The notes under the pieces were generated by a model. The model had not been told where the DNA came from, did not search any database, and saw only the letters and a list, made by a program, of their open reading frames with translations. A stretch of DNA of 64,000 nt from NCBI GenBank assembly GCA_045606045.1, contig JAZURE010000018.1, forward strand, positions 1 to 64,000, read 5' to 3'. Source of the DNA: RGIG8748 sp045606045. Its GTDB lineage: Bacteria; Bacillota; Clostridia; UMGS1810. The translations under genes and the position numbers were made by a program. Shown here one piece after another: positions 52,094 to 60,088 of this stretch (within the stretch, counting starts at the first letter, position 1; each line of letters begins with the position of its first letter).

Positions 52094-53146
52094 TTACTGG
52101 TCATCTGTAAACTGCGAAAGAACCTTAAGGCTTCCGCTGTTTAAGTCGCGTATATCTTTTATTCCGTATTTCATCATGGCAAGTCTTGTAAGACCAAGGC
52201 CAAAGGCAAAGCCTGTGTACTCTTCGGGGTCTATACCGCCCGCCTTAAGTACCTCGGGATGAATCATACCGCAGGGGCAAAGCTCAAGCCAGCCGCTGTG
52301 CTTACATGAGGGGCAGCCTTCACCGTCGCAGATAAGACAGCTTATATCCAACTCAAAGCCGGGTTCCACAAAGGGGAAGAATCCTGGGCGCAGTCTTACC
52401 TTAATGTCCTTTTTGAACACCTCGGAAAGCATGGTTTTCATAAAATATATAAGGTTGGATATGGATATATCCTTGTCTACCATTACACCTTCCATCTGGA
52501 AGAAGGTGTTTTCATGGCAGGCATCGGTGGATTCATTACGGAAGCATCTTCCGGGGAATATTGCTTTAATCGGAACACCGTCATTTATGAGGGCATCCCT
52601 ATACTTTTTGTATATGGCATTCTGTGCCGCAGAGGTGTGAGTCTTTAAAAGCTGACCGTTGTCAAGATAGTATGTATCCTGCATATCTCTTGCGGGGTGA
52701 TGCTTGGGTATGTTGAGTGCTTCAAAGCATTCGTAGTCTGTTACAACCTCGCTGTAATCCTCTACAGCAAAACCCATTGCCCTGAATATTCTCTCGCACT
52801 CTCTTTGTACAAGGGTAATGGGATGGTATGAGCCTCTTTCCGTATTTGCAGGTATGGAAAGGTCGAACTCGGGCATTGACTCAAGCTCTTTTCTTATCTC
52901 GGCATCTTTAAATTCCTTGATTTTCTGTGCGATTTTTTCTGTAGCTTCGTCCTTTAAGAGGTTTACCTCCTGACCGAAGGTTTTCTTTTCCTCATTGGAA
53001 AGACTTTTCATGTTTTTTAAAAGGTCGGTTATTGAGCCTTTTTTGCCAAGATATGTGATTCGCATATCTTCAAGCTGTTTTAAGTCGGTTGCACTTGCAA
53101 GCTCGCCTTCCAGCTTCTGTCTCATGGCAGATATCTGTTCGTTCAT
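52094..53146 (-). CDS. pheS: phenylalanyl-tRNA synthetase alpha subunit
   Basis: Catalytic subunit of PheRS, 350 aa. The N-terminal coiled coil (about residues 1-85) binds tRNA-Phe. The class II core has motif 2 in FPGRCFRNESTDACHENTFFQMEG (GRCFRNE and HENTFFQ), and motif 3 in GFAFGLGLTRLAMMKYGI. A CLICDGEGCPSCKHSGWLELC segment carries four or five cysteines, as in many Firmicutes PheS. The start has AGGAGG 7 bases upstream. There is no T-box leader, so unlike many Firmicutes pheST it does not appear to sense tRNA-Phe this way. Confidence 0.96.
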   Translation of the reverse strand: MNEQISAMRQKLEGELASATDLKQLEDMRITYLGKKGSITDLLKNMKSLSNEEKKTFGQEVNLLKDEATEKIAQKIKEFKDAEIRKELESMPEFDLSIPANTERGSYHPITLVQRECERIFRAMGFAVEDYSEVVTDYECFEALNIPKHHPARDMQDTYYLDNGQLLKTHTSAAQNAIYKKYRDALINDGVPIKAIFPGRCFRNESTDACHENTFFQMEGVMVDKDISISNLIYFMKTMLSEVFKKDIKVRLRPGFFPFVEPGFELDISCLICDGEGCPSCKHSGWLELCPCGMIHPEVLKAGGIDPEEYTGFAFGLGLTRLAMMKYGIKDIRDLNSGSLKVLSQFTDDQ

Positions 53147-53194
53147 GATTTCCTCCTATATGATAAATGTCTGATTTGCAAAAATTATTCTTTC

Positions 53195-53223
53195 ATTATA
53201 TTACAAAATTGGCTTACAGTCAA
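53195..53223 (-). promoter_or_regulatory. sigma-A promoter of pheST
   Basis: Minus-strand TTGACT (53218-53223), 17-base spacer, TATAAT (53195-53200). The leader is about 45 nt. Confidence 0.7.
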
Positions 53224-53238
53224 GTTTAACGCCACATT

Positions 53239-53406
53239 TTACTTCTTTTTGATGCATCCGAGCTGTGCTCGCATATTCTTCTTTACTGCATCTATATACT
53301 CACGGCGGAGAGCAGTTTGTTCTTCCTTTTCTTCCTTGGTGAGCGTTTCTCCGCTTCTTTCCTTGGCAGAGAGTTCATTTATTCTTAAAATTTTGCTTTC
53401 TTCCAT
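53239..53406 (-). CDS. DUF896 (YnzC-like) protein
   Basis: Short cytoplasmic protein of 55 aa that is easily missed. MEESKILRINELSAKERSGE followed by a TKEEKEEQTALRREYI segment matches the DUF896 pattern: two helices with a conserved RINELxxK start, ending in a basic tail. The SD AGAGGA is formed by the last codons of the preceding DUF4330 gene, with its stop 2 bases before the ATG region, so it is the last gene of that operon. In Bacillus YnzC is controlled by the SOS response; that cannot be assumed here. Confidence 0.85.
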   Translation of the reverse strand: MEESKILRINELSAKERSGETLTKEEKEEQTALRREYIDAVKKNMRAQLGCIKKK

Positions 53407-53410
53407 ATAG

Positions 53411-53908
53411 TTATTCCTCTACTGTTATACTCATTATTTCGCCCGAGGTCTCAGCAGTTGCCGAGGTTATATTAAGGGTTTCGCCTATAAAGAGCTGTTT
53501 TCCGCCCTCGGTAAATACACCCTTTGCGGTCTCGGTGCCCTTGGTTTGTATGGCAATGGTTATATCATATCTGTCGGGCTGGGTGGTTTTTATATAGTTT
53601 CCGTTTTTGTCTATTGCAAGTCCCTCTGCATCGGTGCACACCACATCGGCTACCGTACCCAGATATTCGCCTGTTTTGGTTACATAAAGGCTCTGACCCA
53701 ATTTATCCTGAAACTGTTCTACCGTAGGCTTACGGATTGCCTCGATTTTAACGGTGTAGGTTATGTCCTTGTATACTGTCTGGGTTTCGCTTACGGAAGC
53801 TTTCTTTAAGAAGAATCCACCCACGGCAAGCACTATCACAAGAACAAGACATATATCTATTATGTTTATTTTGCCAAAGATACGGCCTTTTTCGTCTATT
53901 AATCTCAT
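53411..53908 (-). CDS. DUF4330 family protein
   Basis: Membrane-anchored protein of 165 aa. A short cytoplasmic N-terminus (MRLIDEKGRIFGKINIIDI) precedes one membrane helix at about residues 18-34, followed by a beta-rich external domain. The GKINIIDICLVLVIVL start is the family's clearest mark. The gene overlaps the preceding paralogue by 4 bases. Function is unknown; the location after a glycosyltransferase and an O-antigen-ligase-like protein suggests a part in surface-polymer assembly. Confidence 0.82.
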   Translation of the reverse strand: MRLIDEKGRIFGKINIIDICLVLVIVLAVGGFFLKKASVSETQTVYKDITYTVKIEAIRKPTVEQFQDKLGQSLYVTKTGEYLGTVADVVCTDAEGLAIDKNGNYIKTTQPDRYDITIAIQTKGTETAKGVFTEGGKQLFIGETLNITSATAETSGEIMSITVEE

Positions 53909-54351
53909 TTTTGCGCCTCCTCGCTATCCAGTACATCTACCACAAACCCCGTACACGCATAGTCACGGCTTTGCACATACAGGCTCTTTCCGATTTTTGC
54001 AACATCTGTTCCCGAATGAAGCTTTACGGTAAGATAGAGGTCGCAGTAGCCGGGAATTTCGGCATTTACAAATTTGCCCTCTTCTGCTGAGGTGTTGATG
54101 ATCTTGGCAGGGAGAACTTCTTTTTTAACAAGCGAGCCTATTTCCTGCTTTGTGGTGGCATTTATTATGATGTCGCCCTCTTTTGGAATATCGCAGAAGC
54201 TTTCGGTCCTCTGGCGCACCTCAACAACTACTGTTACAGGCTCTGTGTATACAGGCTCTTCCTTTATGCCCATTATCATTATAACTGCCGCCGTAACGGC
54301 TATTACAACGAGTATGATTACAAGGTCTATTATGTTGAATTTCTTTTTCAC
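53905..54351 (-). CDS. DUF4330-like protein (paralogue of the following gene)
   Basis: Protein of 148 aa with the same plan as the next gene: KKKFNIIDLVIILVVIAV as an N-terminal anchor and an external domain in which SLYVQSRDYACTGFVVDV aligns by eye with the LYVTKTGEYLGTVADVV part of its neighbour. It overlaps both neighbours by 4 bases (ATGA type). Two diverged copies in tandem suggest a heteromeric pair. Family membership is a little less sure than for the neighbour. Confidence 0.75.
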   Translation of the reverse strand: MKKKFNIIDLVIILVVIAVTAAVIMIMGIKEEPVYTEPVTVVVEVRQRTESFCDIPKEGDIIINATTKQEIGSLVKKEVLPAKIINTSAEEGKFVNAEIPGYCDLYLTVKLHSGTDVAKIGKSLYVQSRDYACTGFVVDVLDSEEAQK

Positions 54352-55448
54352 CTTATTTGTCCTCCTGCGAGTTTTTTGTATATTTGCTCTATGGTTTGTG
54401 ACATCCTGTCGGATGTGAATTTCTGCCTTATTATTTCACTTCCGCATTTTCCGAATGTTTCTCTTAATTCGGGATTATTTATAAGCTGTATTATAGCCTC
54501 TGCGAGTGCGTCTGCATCGCCGTTTGGAGTGATTAAGCCGTTTTTGCCTTGGGTTATTATTTCAGACGGTCCGCCCGAATCGGTAGATATTACGGGAAGC
54601 TCTATACTCTGTCCTTCAATGAGCGATATGCTGAGAGCTTCTTTGGTAGAGGTAAGGGTAAGCATATCCATGGCATTATATGCTCTTTCCACATCGGAGA
54701 GGTAGCCTGTGATGCAGGCCCTGTCCGATATGGGAGCCATTGCATTTTCCATTTCGTGCCTGAGACTGCCCTCGCCTACTATAAGGAAAAATGCTTCGGG
54801 CACTTTTTTGGCAACAATTTTTGCCGCCTCGGCAAAAAGGAGAGGGTTTTTTACCTCTTCGAGCCTTGCCACGATGCCTATGGAGATATCGTCTTTTCCT
54901 ATACCGAAGCTTTGCCTTGCGGCAAGCTTCTCCTCGGGCGTATAGCATCTTAAGGGAGTGATACCGTTATATACCAATGAGAGTTTATCCTTTTTTATAC
55001 CGTCTTCTTTTAGATTTTCGGTAACGGCGCGGGAAACGCCTATTACATGAGCGCTCAATGCATTATTTATAAATTTGTATATTATGTTCTTCGGAAAATT
55101 CTTTTTGTCCTCTAAGCAATGCCTTGTGTGAACAACGGACACACCGCAAAGCTTTGCCGCTATCCTTGCCGAAAGGCTTGCATGCGTGTGGATAATATCG
55201 GGTTTTTTATCCTTTATAGCTTTTGCAAAATTTTTGATGGCAGATATCGAAAAGGATTTATCCTCTATGCCGTCTATTTCTAAAATCTCTGCGCCAAGCT
55301 CTTTTATCTTGCCCGTAAGTGCTGCATTTGGCGGGAGAGCTACAAATACTTCCAGCTCTTGTCTGTTGAAGCTTTTTAGAAAGTTTAAAAGCCATATTCC
55401 TGCTCCGCCTATGTTTGTATCGGTTAAAACCTGCATTATTTTAATCAT
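54348..55448 (-). CDS. glycosyltransferase family 4 protein
   Basis: GT-B fold glycosyltransferase of 366 aa. The N-domain has the DTNIGGAGIWLLNFLKSF acceptor-side start and DIIHTHASLSARIAAKLCG. The C-domain has IGIVARLEEVKNPLLFAEAA, the GEGSLRHEMENA loop and SLIEGQSIELPVISTDSGGPSEII with the EX7E-type nucleotide-sugar site. The start at 55448 overlaps the stop of the O-antigen-ligase-like gene (ATGATTAA), so the two are translationally coupled. Acceptor and donor sugars cannot be told. Confidence 0.9.
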   Translation of the reverse strand: MIKIMQVLTDTNIGGAGIWLLNFLKSFNRQELEVFVALPPNAALTGKIKELGAEILEIDGIEDKSFSISAIKNFAKAIKDKKPDIIHTHASLSARIAAKLCGVSVVHTRHCLEDKKNFPKNIIYKFINNALSAHVIGVSRAVTENLKEDGIKKDKLSLVYNGITPLRCYTPEEKLAARQSFGIGKDDISIGIVARLEEVKNPLLFAEAAKIVAKKVPEAFFLIVGEGSLRHEMENAMAPISDRACITGYLSDVERAYNAMDMLTLTSTKEALSISLIEGQSIELPVISTDSGGPSEIITQGKNGLITPNGDADALAEAIIQLINNPELRETFGKCGSEIIRQKFTSDRMSQTIEQIYKKLAGGQIR

Positions 55449-57312
55449 CTGCATCTTCTCCTTTCGGAGTTTTTGCGGCAAGCTGTATAAAGGACATAAA
55501 TATCCAGAATATCAGAATCATATGGTAGTTGTACCACATTGTTTCCGCCATGCCCTGAAACAGATATCCGATAATAGAGCCTGCTATGGCAAAGCCTGTG
55601 TATTTTACAAGCTTGTTTTCTGTCTTTATATTTGATATGCATTTATATGCGGTAAGTATTATAAGCGCAAATACTATAAGACCGCCAATGCCCATGTCTG
55701 CCACCCATTGCAGATAGAAATTGTGGGCATGAAGCGCAAACGATGCACCGCCAAGAGCATAGTTTCTGTACATAACGGAAAAAGCCTGCGGACCTAATCC
55801 CACGCCTGTAAAGAAAAAGTCTCTTACCATGTATATAGAGGCTATCCATACAGATATTCTGTATGAGGTGGAGCTGTCGCCCGTGTTTCCTATGCTTGTG
55901 ATTCTTTGGAGAATACTTTCGGGCAGTATAAACGGGGCAAGAACAAGAGCCGCTACGCACACACCAAGAAAGCGTTTATCTTTTTTAAGGAGCATTATTC
56001 CTATAGCCAGCACCACGCCTACCCATGCTGCTCTTGACCATGTAAAGAGGAGGCACAGAGCACCTATGGCGAGCATACCCATATAGCATAGCTTTGCAAG
56101 AGGTTTTTTTGCCGCCATCATACATGAGAGTGTAAGCGGTATGGAAAGTATAAGAAATTGACCTAATATATTGGGGTTGTCCAAGGTGGAGAACACTCGG
56201 GTTTTTATATCCTCAAACATCTCGGTATCTACCCAGCTTTGAGTGGTCTGCACGAGAGTAAAGTTCTGCACCACACCGTATGCGGCAACGCAAAACGCCG
56301 TAAGGGTAAAGACTGACAGAAGCGATTTGTACTGAGCTTTGGTTTTAACGGTATTTACTATAAGAGTAAAGGCAATGGTGAATACAAAATACACCAGAAA
56401 CACCTTGATGCTGTCAAACCCCGAAACACTTGTAAATGCGGAAAAAGCCGCTAAAAACAGAAACAGGGCAATAAGCATGGTAAAGGGAGTTATGGTGTAG
56501 GTTGCCTTTTTACCGAGTGCAAGGTGAAGACCATAGGACACGAGAGTAAGTGCAATTACACCCACAAGCGCCATGGTGGGTAAAATGGCGGAAAAAGCCA
56601 CAAATACATACACACCGAATATCGTCTTCCACAGTACGAGTATTATAAACAAAGCTGCCAAAAGTGCAAAAAGCATAAGGGGCAGACTTATATAACAGCA
56701 CACGGCGCCTGTAAGCGCGGGGATGATGTACAAAAGCTTCTTGCATTTTACTTCATACACCTTGTCGGAACAGGAAATGTCATCTGTAAACAAAAGCGAA
56801 CATATAAATTTAACTGTAATGCTCGACGAGAGCGTGTTTCTTACAGTAGAAGAGACTAAAAGCATAATAAGACCTGCCAAGAGCATAACCGCTAGGAAAA
56901 GTCCGCCGAGTGAAAGCGCAAAGCCCTTGAACAAAAGAACTATAAGACCGCCCATGCCAAATGATGTGAGTGCTTTTCCAATGTCTCGTATACGAAGATA
57001 GGGAATATTTCTAAGAAAGTCAAGAAGCAAGCTTTTTTGCTTAGTGGTTTCTATTGAATTTTCAAATTTCAGATACACGGATTTAAGGATTGTAAACGGG
57101 AGAGAAATAATCTTAAATGCCACGCTCGATTTAACATAGTCCGTACTCATAAAACGTGCTTTAAAACGGGAGAGAATTCTGCTTTGCATACATCTGCGTT
57201 CAAAAAAAGAAGAGATTCCCGCAATCCCCCTGCCTATGAGGCTGTTGTCGTAATATGTAATTAATGTTTTCCATATTTCAAGAATAAATATGTATATACG
57301 CTTTAAAATCAT
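55441..57312 (-). CDS. O-antigen ligase family (Wzy_C) membrane protein
   Basis: Polytopic membrane protein of 623 aa with about 12 helices starting near residue 115. A 110-residue N-terminal stretch of basic amphipathic character precedes them. The Wzy_C-type region includes VFSTLDNPNILGQFLILSIPL, FTWSRAAWVGVVLAIGI (the SRxxW-like motif) and the large external loop with GVGLGPQAFSVMYRNYALGG and HAHNFYLQWVADMGIGGL (the H...N catalytic-type positions). Such proteins ligate or polymerise lipid-linked glycans. It heads a five-gene minus-strand operon. The size is larger than usual because of the N-terminal extension. Confidence 0.87.
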   Translation of the reverse strand: MILKRIYIFILEIWKTLITYYDNSLIGRGIAGISSFFERRCMQSRILSRFKARFMSTDYVKSSVAFKIISLPFTILKSVYLKFENSIETTKQKSLLLDFLRNIPYLRIRDIGKALTSFGMGGLIVLLFKGFALSLGGLFLAVMLLAGLIMLLVSSTVRNTLSSSITVKFICSLLFTDDISCSDKVYEVKCKKLLYIIPALTGAVCCYISLPLMLFALLAALFIILVLWKTIFGVYVFVAFSAILPTMALVGVIALTLVSYGLHLALGKKATYTITPFTMLIALFLFLAAFSAFTSVSGFDSIKVFLVYFVFTIAFTLIVNTVKTKAQYKSLLSVFTLTAFCVAAYGVVQNFTLVQTTQSWVDTEMFEDIKTRVFSTLDNPNILGQFLILSIPLTLSCMMAAKKPLAKLCYMGMLAIGALCLLFTWSRAAWVGVVLAIGIMLLKKDKRFLGVCVAALVLAPFILPESILQRITSIGNTGDSSTSYRISVWIASIYMVRDFFFTGVGLGPQAFSVMYRNYALGGASFALHAHNFYLQWVADMGIGGLIVFALIILTAYKCISNIKTENKLVKYTGFAIAGSIIGYLFQGMAETMWYNYHMILIFWIFMSFIQLAAKTPKGEDADD

Positions 57313-57347
57313 ACTTTACCGCCTTTTAAATTTCTACATTATTATAT

Positions 57348-57376
57348 AGTATATCGTAGATGAGCTTAAATATCAA
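57348..57376 (-). promoter_or_regulatory. sigma-A promoter of the glycan operon
   Basis: Minus-strand TTGATA (57371-57376), 17-base spacer, TATACT (57348-57353), upstream of the O-antigen-ligase-like gene. Confidence 0.65.
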
Positions 57377-57404
57377 GTTTTTTACATAAATTTTAAAAAA
57401 GGTA

Positions 57405-57433
57405 TTGCTTTTTTAAAAAAAGCATGTTATAAT
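57405..57433 (+). promoter_or_regulatory. promoter of the Fur-family gene
   Basis: TTGCTT (57405-57410), 17-base spacer, TATAAT (57428-57433). The -10 lies at the left edge of the shared operator. Confidence 0.65.
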
Positions 57434-57457
57434 AACAGTAACAATTATCATTATTGA
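57426..57457. promoter_or_regulatory. candidate Fur/PerR-type operator of the regulator gene
   Basis: A 32-base block matches 28 of 32 bases of the block at 57881-57912 before rubrerythrin. Within it CAGTAAC (57436-57442 region) and ATTATTG (57450-57456) are imperfect inverted half-sites. Confidence 0.65.
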
Positions 57458-57471
57458 AAAGAGGTGGCCCT

Positions 57472-57864
57472 ATGTCAACTGTTTTAAAACACAGCCGACA
57501 GCGAGATGCAATACTTAATATGCTTCGTTCAAGATACGACCATCCTACTGCAGAGCAGCTTTACACAGACCTCAAAACAGATTTCCCCAGGCTTAGTCTT
57601 GGAACTGTATACCGCAATCTTTCGCTTTTGGAATCGCTCGGTGAGGTTATAAAGATTTCTTCGGGAGACAGCTGCGACAGATACGACGGTAATGTGGGGC
57701 AGCATTATCATTTCTCTTGTGAGAACTGCGGCAGGGTAGACGATGTTCCCATACCTGTAGATTTCGGAATAGATGATATTGCGCATAAGGCGCTGGGTGC
57801 CAAAGTAAAACGCCATTCGACATTATTTTTCGGTGTTTGCAAAAATTGTTTAAAAAAGTCTTGA
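57472..57864 (+). CDS. Fur-family transcriptional regulator (probably PerR-like)
   Basis: Metal-dependent repressor of 130 aa. The winged-helix domain (about residues 1-80) has RQRDAILNMLRS and HPTAEQLYTDL...LSLGTVYRNLSLL, the Fur recognition helix region. The metal site HYHFSCENCGRV (HxHFxCxxC) with a second pair CKNC at the end gives the structural zinc site. D and H ligands typical of PerR may be in the GDSCDRYDG area. The gene lies before rubrerythrin and the two promoters share an operator, so it probably represses itself and the peroxide-defence gene. The start at 57472 uses GAGGTGG at 57461-57467. Confidence 0.88.
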   Translation: MSTVLKHSRQRDAILNMLRSRYDHPTAEQLYTDLKTDFPRLSLGTVYRNLSLLESLGEVIKISSGDSCDRYDGNVGQHYHFSCENCGRVDDVPIPVDFGIDDIAHKALGAKVKRHSTLFFGVCKNCLKKS

Positions 57865-57888
57865 CAAAATGGAAATATATGTTATAAT
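57861..57888 (+). promoter_or_regulatory. promoter of rubrerythrin
   Basis: TTGACA (57861-57866), 16-base spacer, TATAAT (57883-57888). The -35 overlaps the stop codon of the regulator gene (TCTTGACA). Confidence 0.75.
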
Positions 57889-57912
57889 AACAATAACAGT
57901 AATCGTTATTGA
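57881..57912. promoter_or_regulatory. candidate operator of rubrerythrin
   Basis: CAATAAC (57891-57897) and GTTATTG (57905-57911) form a perfect 7-bp inverted repeat with a 7-base spacer just downstream of the -10. The whole block is repeated before the regulator gene. Confidence 0.7.
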
Positions 57913-57947
57913 TTTCAAATATAAATAAAATTCAGGAGGAAAATATT

Positions 57948-58535
57948 ATGAAAAAATTTGTATGTTCAGTTTGCGGTTATGTTCACGAGGGAGAAAGCGC
58001 ACCCGAAAAGTGCCCCGTATGTAAGGTTCCCGCAGAAAAATTCAATGTAATGCAGGAAGGTGCAGCACTTGCTGCAGAGCATGAATACGGCGTATATGCC
58101 AAGACCGTAAAGAACAACCCCGACATCTCGGAAGAGGATAAGAAATATATATTTGAACAGCTCATGGCAAATTTCAACGGTGAGTGTGCAGAGGTTGGTA
58201 TGTATCTTTGCATGGCAAGAATAGCACACCGCGAGGGTTATCCCGAAGTTGGTCTCTACTGGGAAAAGGCAGCTTACGAGGAAGCAGAGCACGCAGCAAA
58301 ATTTGCTGAGCTTCTCGGCGAAGACCTTGAGCCCAACATGAAGGCTACAACAAAGGATAACTTAAAGTGGAGAGTAGACTGCGAATACGGCGCAACACAG
58401 GGCAAGTTCGATTTGGCTTCCTGCGCAAAGAAGAACGGTCTTGGTGCTATTCACGATACCGTGCATGAGATGGCGCGCGATGAAGCTCGACATGGCAGAG
58501 GCTTAGAAGGACTTCTTAACAGATATTTTAAATAA
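57948..58535 (+). CDS. reverse rubrerythrin
   Basis: Peroxide-reducing di-iron protein of 195 aa. The rubredoxin-like domain is N-terminal (CSVCGYVHEG and CPVCKVP, about residues 4-24) and the ferritin-like four-helix domain follows (about 55-190) with ECAEVGMYL, EEAEHAAKFAELLGED and DEARHGRGLEGLL as iron ligands. This reversed order, and the length, match the revRbr of Clostridium acetobutylicum, which is PerR-regulated and protects against H2O2 and O2. Start has CAGGAGGA. Codon use suggests high expression when derepressed. Confidence 0.94.
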   Translation: MKKFVCSVCGYVHEGESAPEKCPVCKVPAEKFNVMQEGAALAAEHEYGVYAKTVKNNPDISEEDKKYIFEQLMANFNGECAEVGMYLCMARIAHREGYPEVGLYWEKAAYEEAEHAAKFAELLGEDLEPNMKATTKDNLKWRVDCEYGATQGKFDLASCAKKNGLGAIHDTVHEMARDEARHGRGLEGLLNRYFK

Positions 58536-58545
58536 GAACATTTCA

Positions 58546-58580
58546 AATCCCTGCTGTTTTTACGGCAGGGATTGTTTTTA
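58546..58580 (+). terminator. terminator of rubrerythrin
   Basis: AATCCCTGC/GCAGGGATT (58546-58554, 58565-58573) then G and five T. Confidence 0.85.
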
Positions 58581-58643
58581 TTAAAATTAAGTATTTTATG
58601 AATTTATATGAGTAAAATAATACATATAAGGAGTTGATTTTGT

Positions 58644-59015
58644 ATGAAGAGAATTTTATCGGTTGTACTTGTTTGTATAATGGTTCTGGCTTTGTTTGCA
58701 GCTTGCTCGCCATCAAAAGCACCTGCAAATGATGCTCAAAATGCAGGCAAATCCGCAAACACCGTGCCATCTGCAGATTCAAACGGACAAAGCGAGAACA
58801 AAGGCGATTTCATCGGTGAGGAAAAAGCCAAGCAAATAGCTTTGGAGAGGGCAGAAATATCGGGCGACGATATCGTGTTCGACAGGGCAGAGCTTGACCT
58901 TGATGACGGAATCTGGCAGTACGAGGTGGAGTTCAGACAGGGAAGATGGGAGTATGATGCCAACATAAAGGCAGATGACGGGACAGTACTTTCATTTGAC
59001 AAGGATTATGATTAA
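58644..59015 (+). CDS. PepSY-like lipoprotein
   Basis: Exported lipoprotein of 123 aa. The signal peptide ends in lipobox LFAAC (Cys about residue 21). A Ser/Asn/Ala-rich linker (about 22-55) leads to a single PepSY-type domain (about 56-120) with IGEEKAKQIALERAEI, followed by WQYEVEFRQGRWEYDANI. PepSY domains are often found in secreted inhibitors and sensors. Start has AAGGAG at 58628-58633. A hairpin (59024-59046) follows. Confidence 0.82.
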   Translation: MKRILSVVLVCIMVLALFAACSPSKAPANDAQNAGKSANTVPSADSNGQSENKGDFIGEEKAKQIALERAEISGDDIVFDRAELDLDDGIWQYEVEFRQGRWEYDANIKADDGTVLSFDKDYD

Positions 59016-59019
59016 TTTT

Positions 59020-59056
59020 TCGGCACCCTTCGCTCTGCGGAGGGTGTTGCTTTTTA
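59020..59056 (+). terminator. terminator of the PepSY lipoprotein gene
   Basis: CACCCTTCGC/GCGGAGGGTG arms (59024-59033, 59037-59046; two G-U pairs), then a T run. Confidence 0.75.
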
Positions 59057-59115
59057 TTAGACAGCGTGTTAAAATATAAAGGTAGAATTACATTTTTGTA
59101 AAGGAGATGCAATAT

Positions 59116-60066
59116 ATGGAAGGTGTTTTAACGGTTGTATTTATTATTTTTATCATTTTGATTTGTAACATCAAGATTGTTCCGCAGGCGCATGAGTTTG
59201 TAATTGAGCTTCTCGGAAAGTACAAAACAACCTGGACTGCGGGAATTCACTTTAAAATTCCGCTAATAGAAAAAATTTCAAAAAGGGTTACTCTGCAGGA
59301 GCAGGTGCTCGATTCACCGCCCCAACCTGTAATCACCAAGGACAATGTTACCATGCAGATAGACACCGTAATATACTATGCGATATATGACGCAAAGCTT
59401 TTTGCATATGGTGCGGTAAACCCCATATCTGCGCTTGCCAATCTTGCGGCAACAACCCTAAGAAACCTTGTGGGCGAGCTTGAGCTTGACGGAACTCTTA
59501 CCTCGAGAGACACCATAAACGCCAAGATGACAAATATCCTTGACGAAGCCACGGACAAGTGGGGCATAAAGGTAAACAGGGTAGAGCTTAGAAATATTAT
59601 CCCTCCCAAGGAAATACAAAACGCAATGGAAAAGCAGATGAAAGCCGAGCGTGAAAGACGAGAAACAATGCTTCAGGCAGAGGGACACAAGGCGGCGGCA
59701 ATAACACGCGCCGAGGGTGACAAGCAGGCTATGATTCTTGCTGCCGAGGGTGAAAGAGATGCCCGAATTGCAAGAGCAGAGGGTGAGTCAAAGGCTATCT
59801 ACCTGCAGAAGAAAGCCGAGGCGGACGGTCTTGCAGAACTCAAAAAGGCAGGTGTAGATGCGGCAGTACTTGAACTTAAAAAGTACGAAGCATTAATCGC
59901 TATGTCCGACGGAAAGGCTGCAAAGATTATAGTACCCACAGATGTTGTGGACATGGCAAAGGGCAATATAATATTCTCGGAAACAAGCGGTCTTGGAGAC
60001 AGCACAGAGCCGTCCAAAGAAGTAGAAAAGCCCGTTAAAAAGCCCGACCCTTGCTGTGAAGATTAA
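59116..60066 (+). CDS. SPFH/band 7 (stomatin-like) protein
   Basis: Membrane protein of 316 aa with one N-terminal hydrophobic segment (about residues 2-18). A stomatin/prohibitin domain (about 20-185) has IVPQAHEFVIELLGKYK, PPQPVITKDNVTMQIDTVIYY and NRVELRNIIPPKEIQNAM. A long charged coiled coil of AEGE/RAEG repeats follows (about 185-255), then a short acidic tail ending in two Cys. Such proteins form large oligomers that organise membrane microdomains; no NfeD partner gene adjoins it. The ATG at 59116 is preferred to the ATG at 59107 for SD spacing. Confidence 0.92.
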   Translation: MEGVLTVVFIIFIILICNIKIVPQAHEFVIELLGKYKTTWTAGIHFKIPLIEKISKRVTLQEQVLDSPPQPVITKDNVTMQIDTVIYYAIYDAKLFAYGAVNPISALANLAATTLRNLVGELELDGTLTSRDTINAKMTNILDEATDKWGIKVNRVELRNIIPPKEIQNAMEKQMKAERERRETMLQAEGHKAAAITRAEGDKQAMILAAEGERDARIARAEGESKAIYLQKKAEADGLAELKKAGVDAAVLELKKYEALIAMSDGKAAKIIVPTDVVDMAKGNIIFSETSGLGDSTEPSKEVEKPVKKPDPCCED

Positions 60067-60088
60067 TTAAAAAACGGAGAATGAAATT

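Noticed and set aside
53147..53240. T-box leader before pheST
   Set aside because: The leader is only about 45 nt and lacks the T-box sequence; a plain promoter is present.
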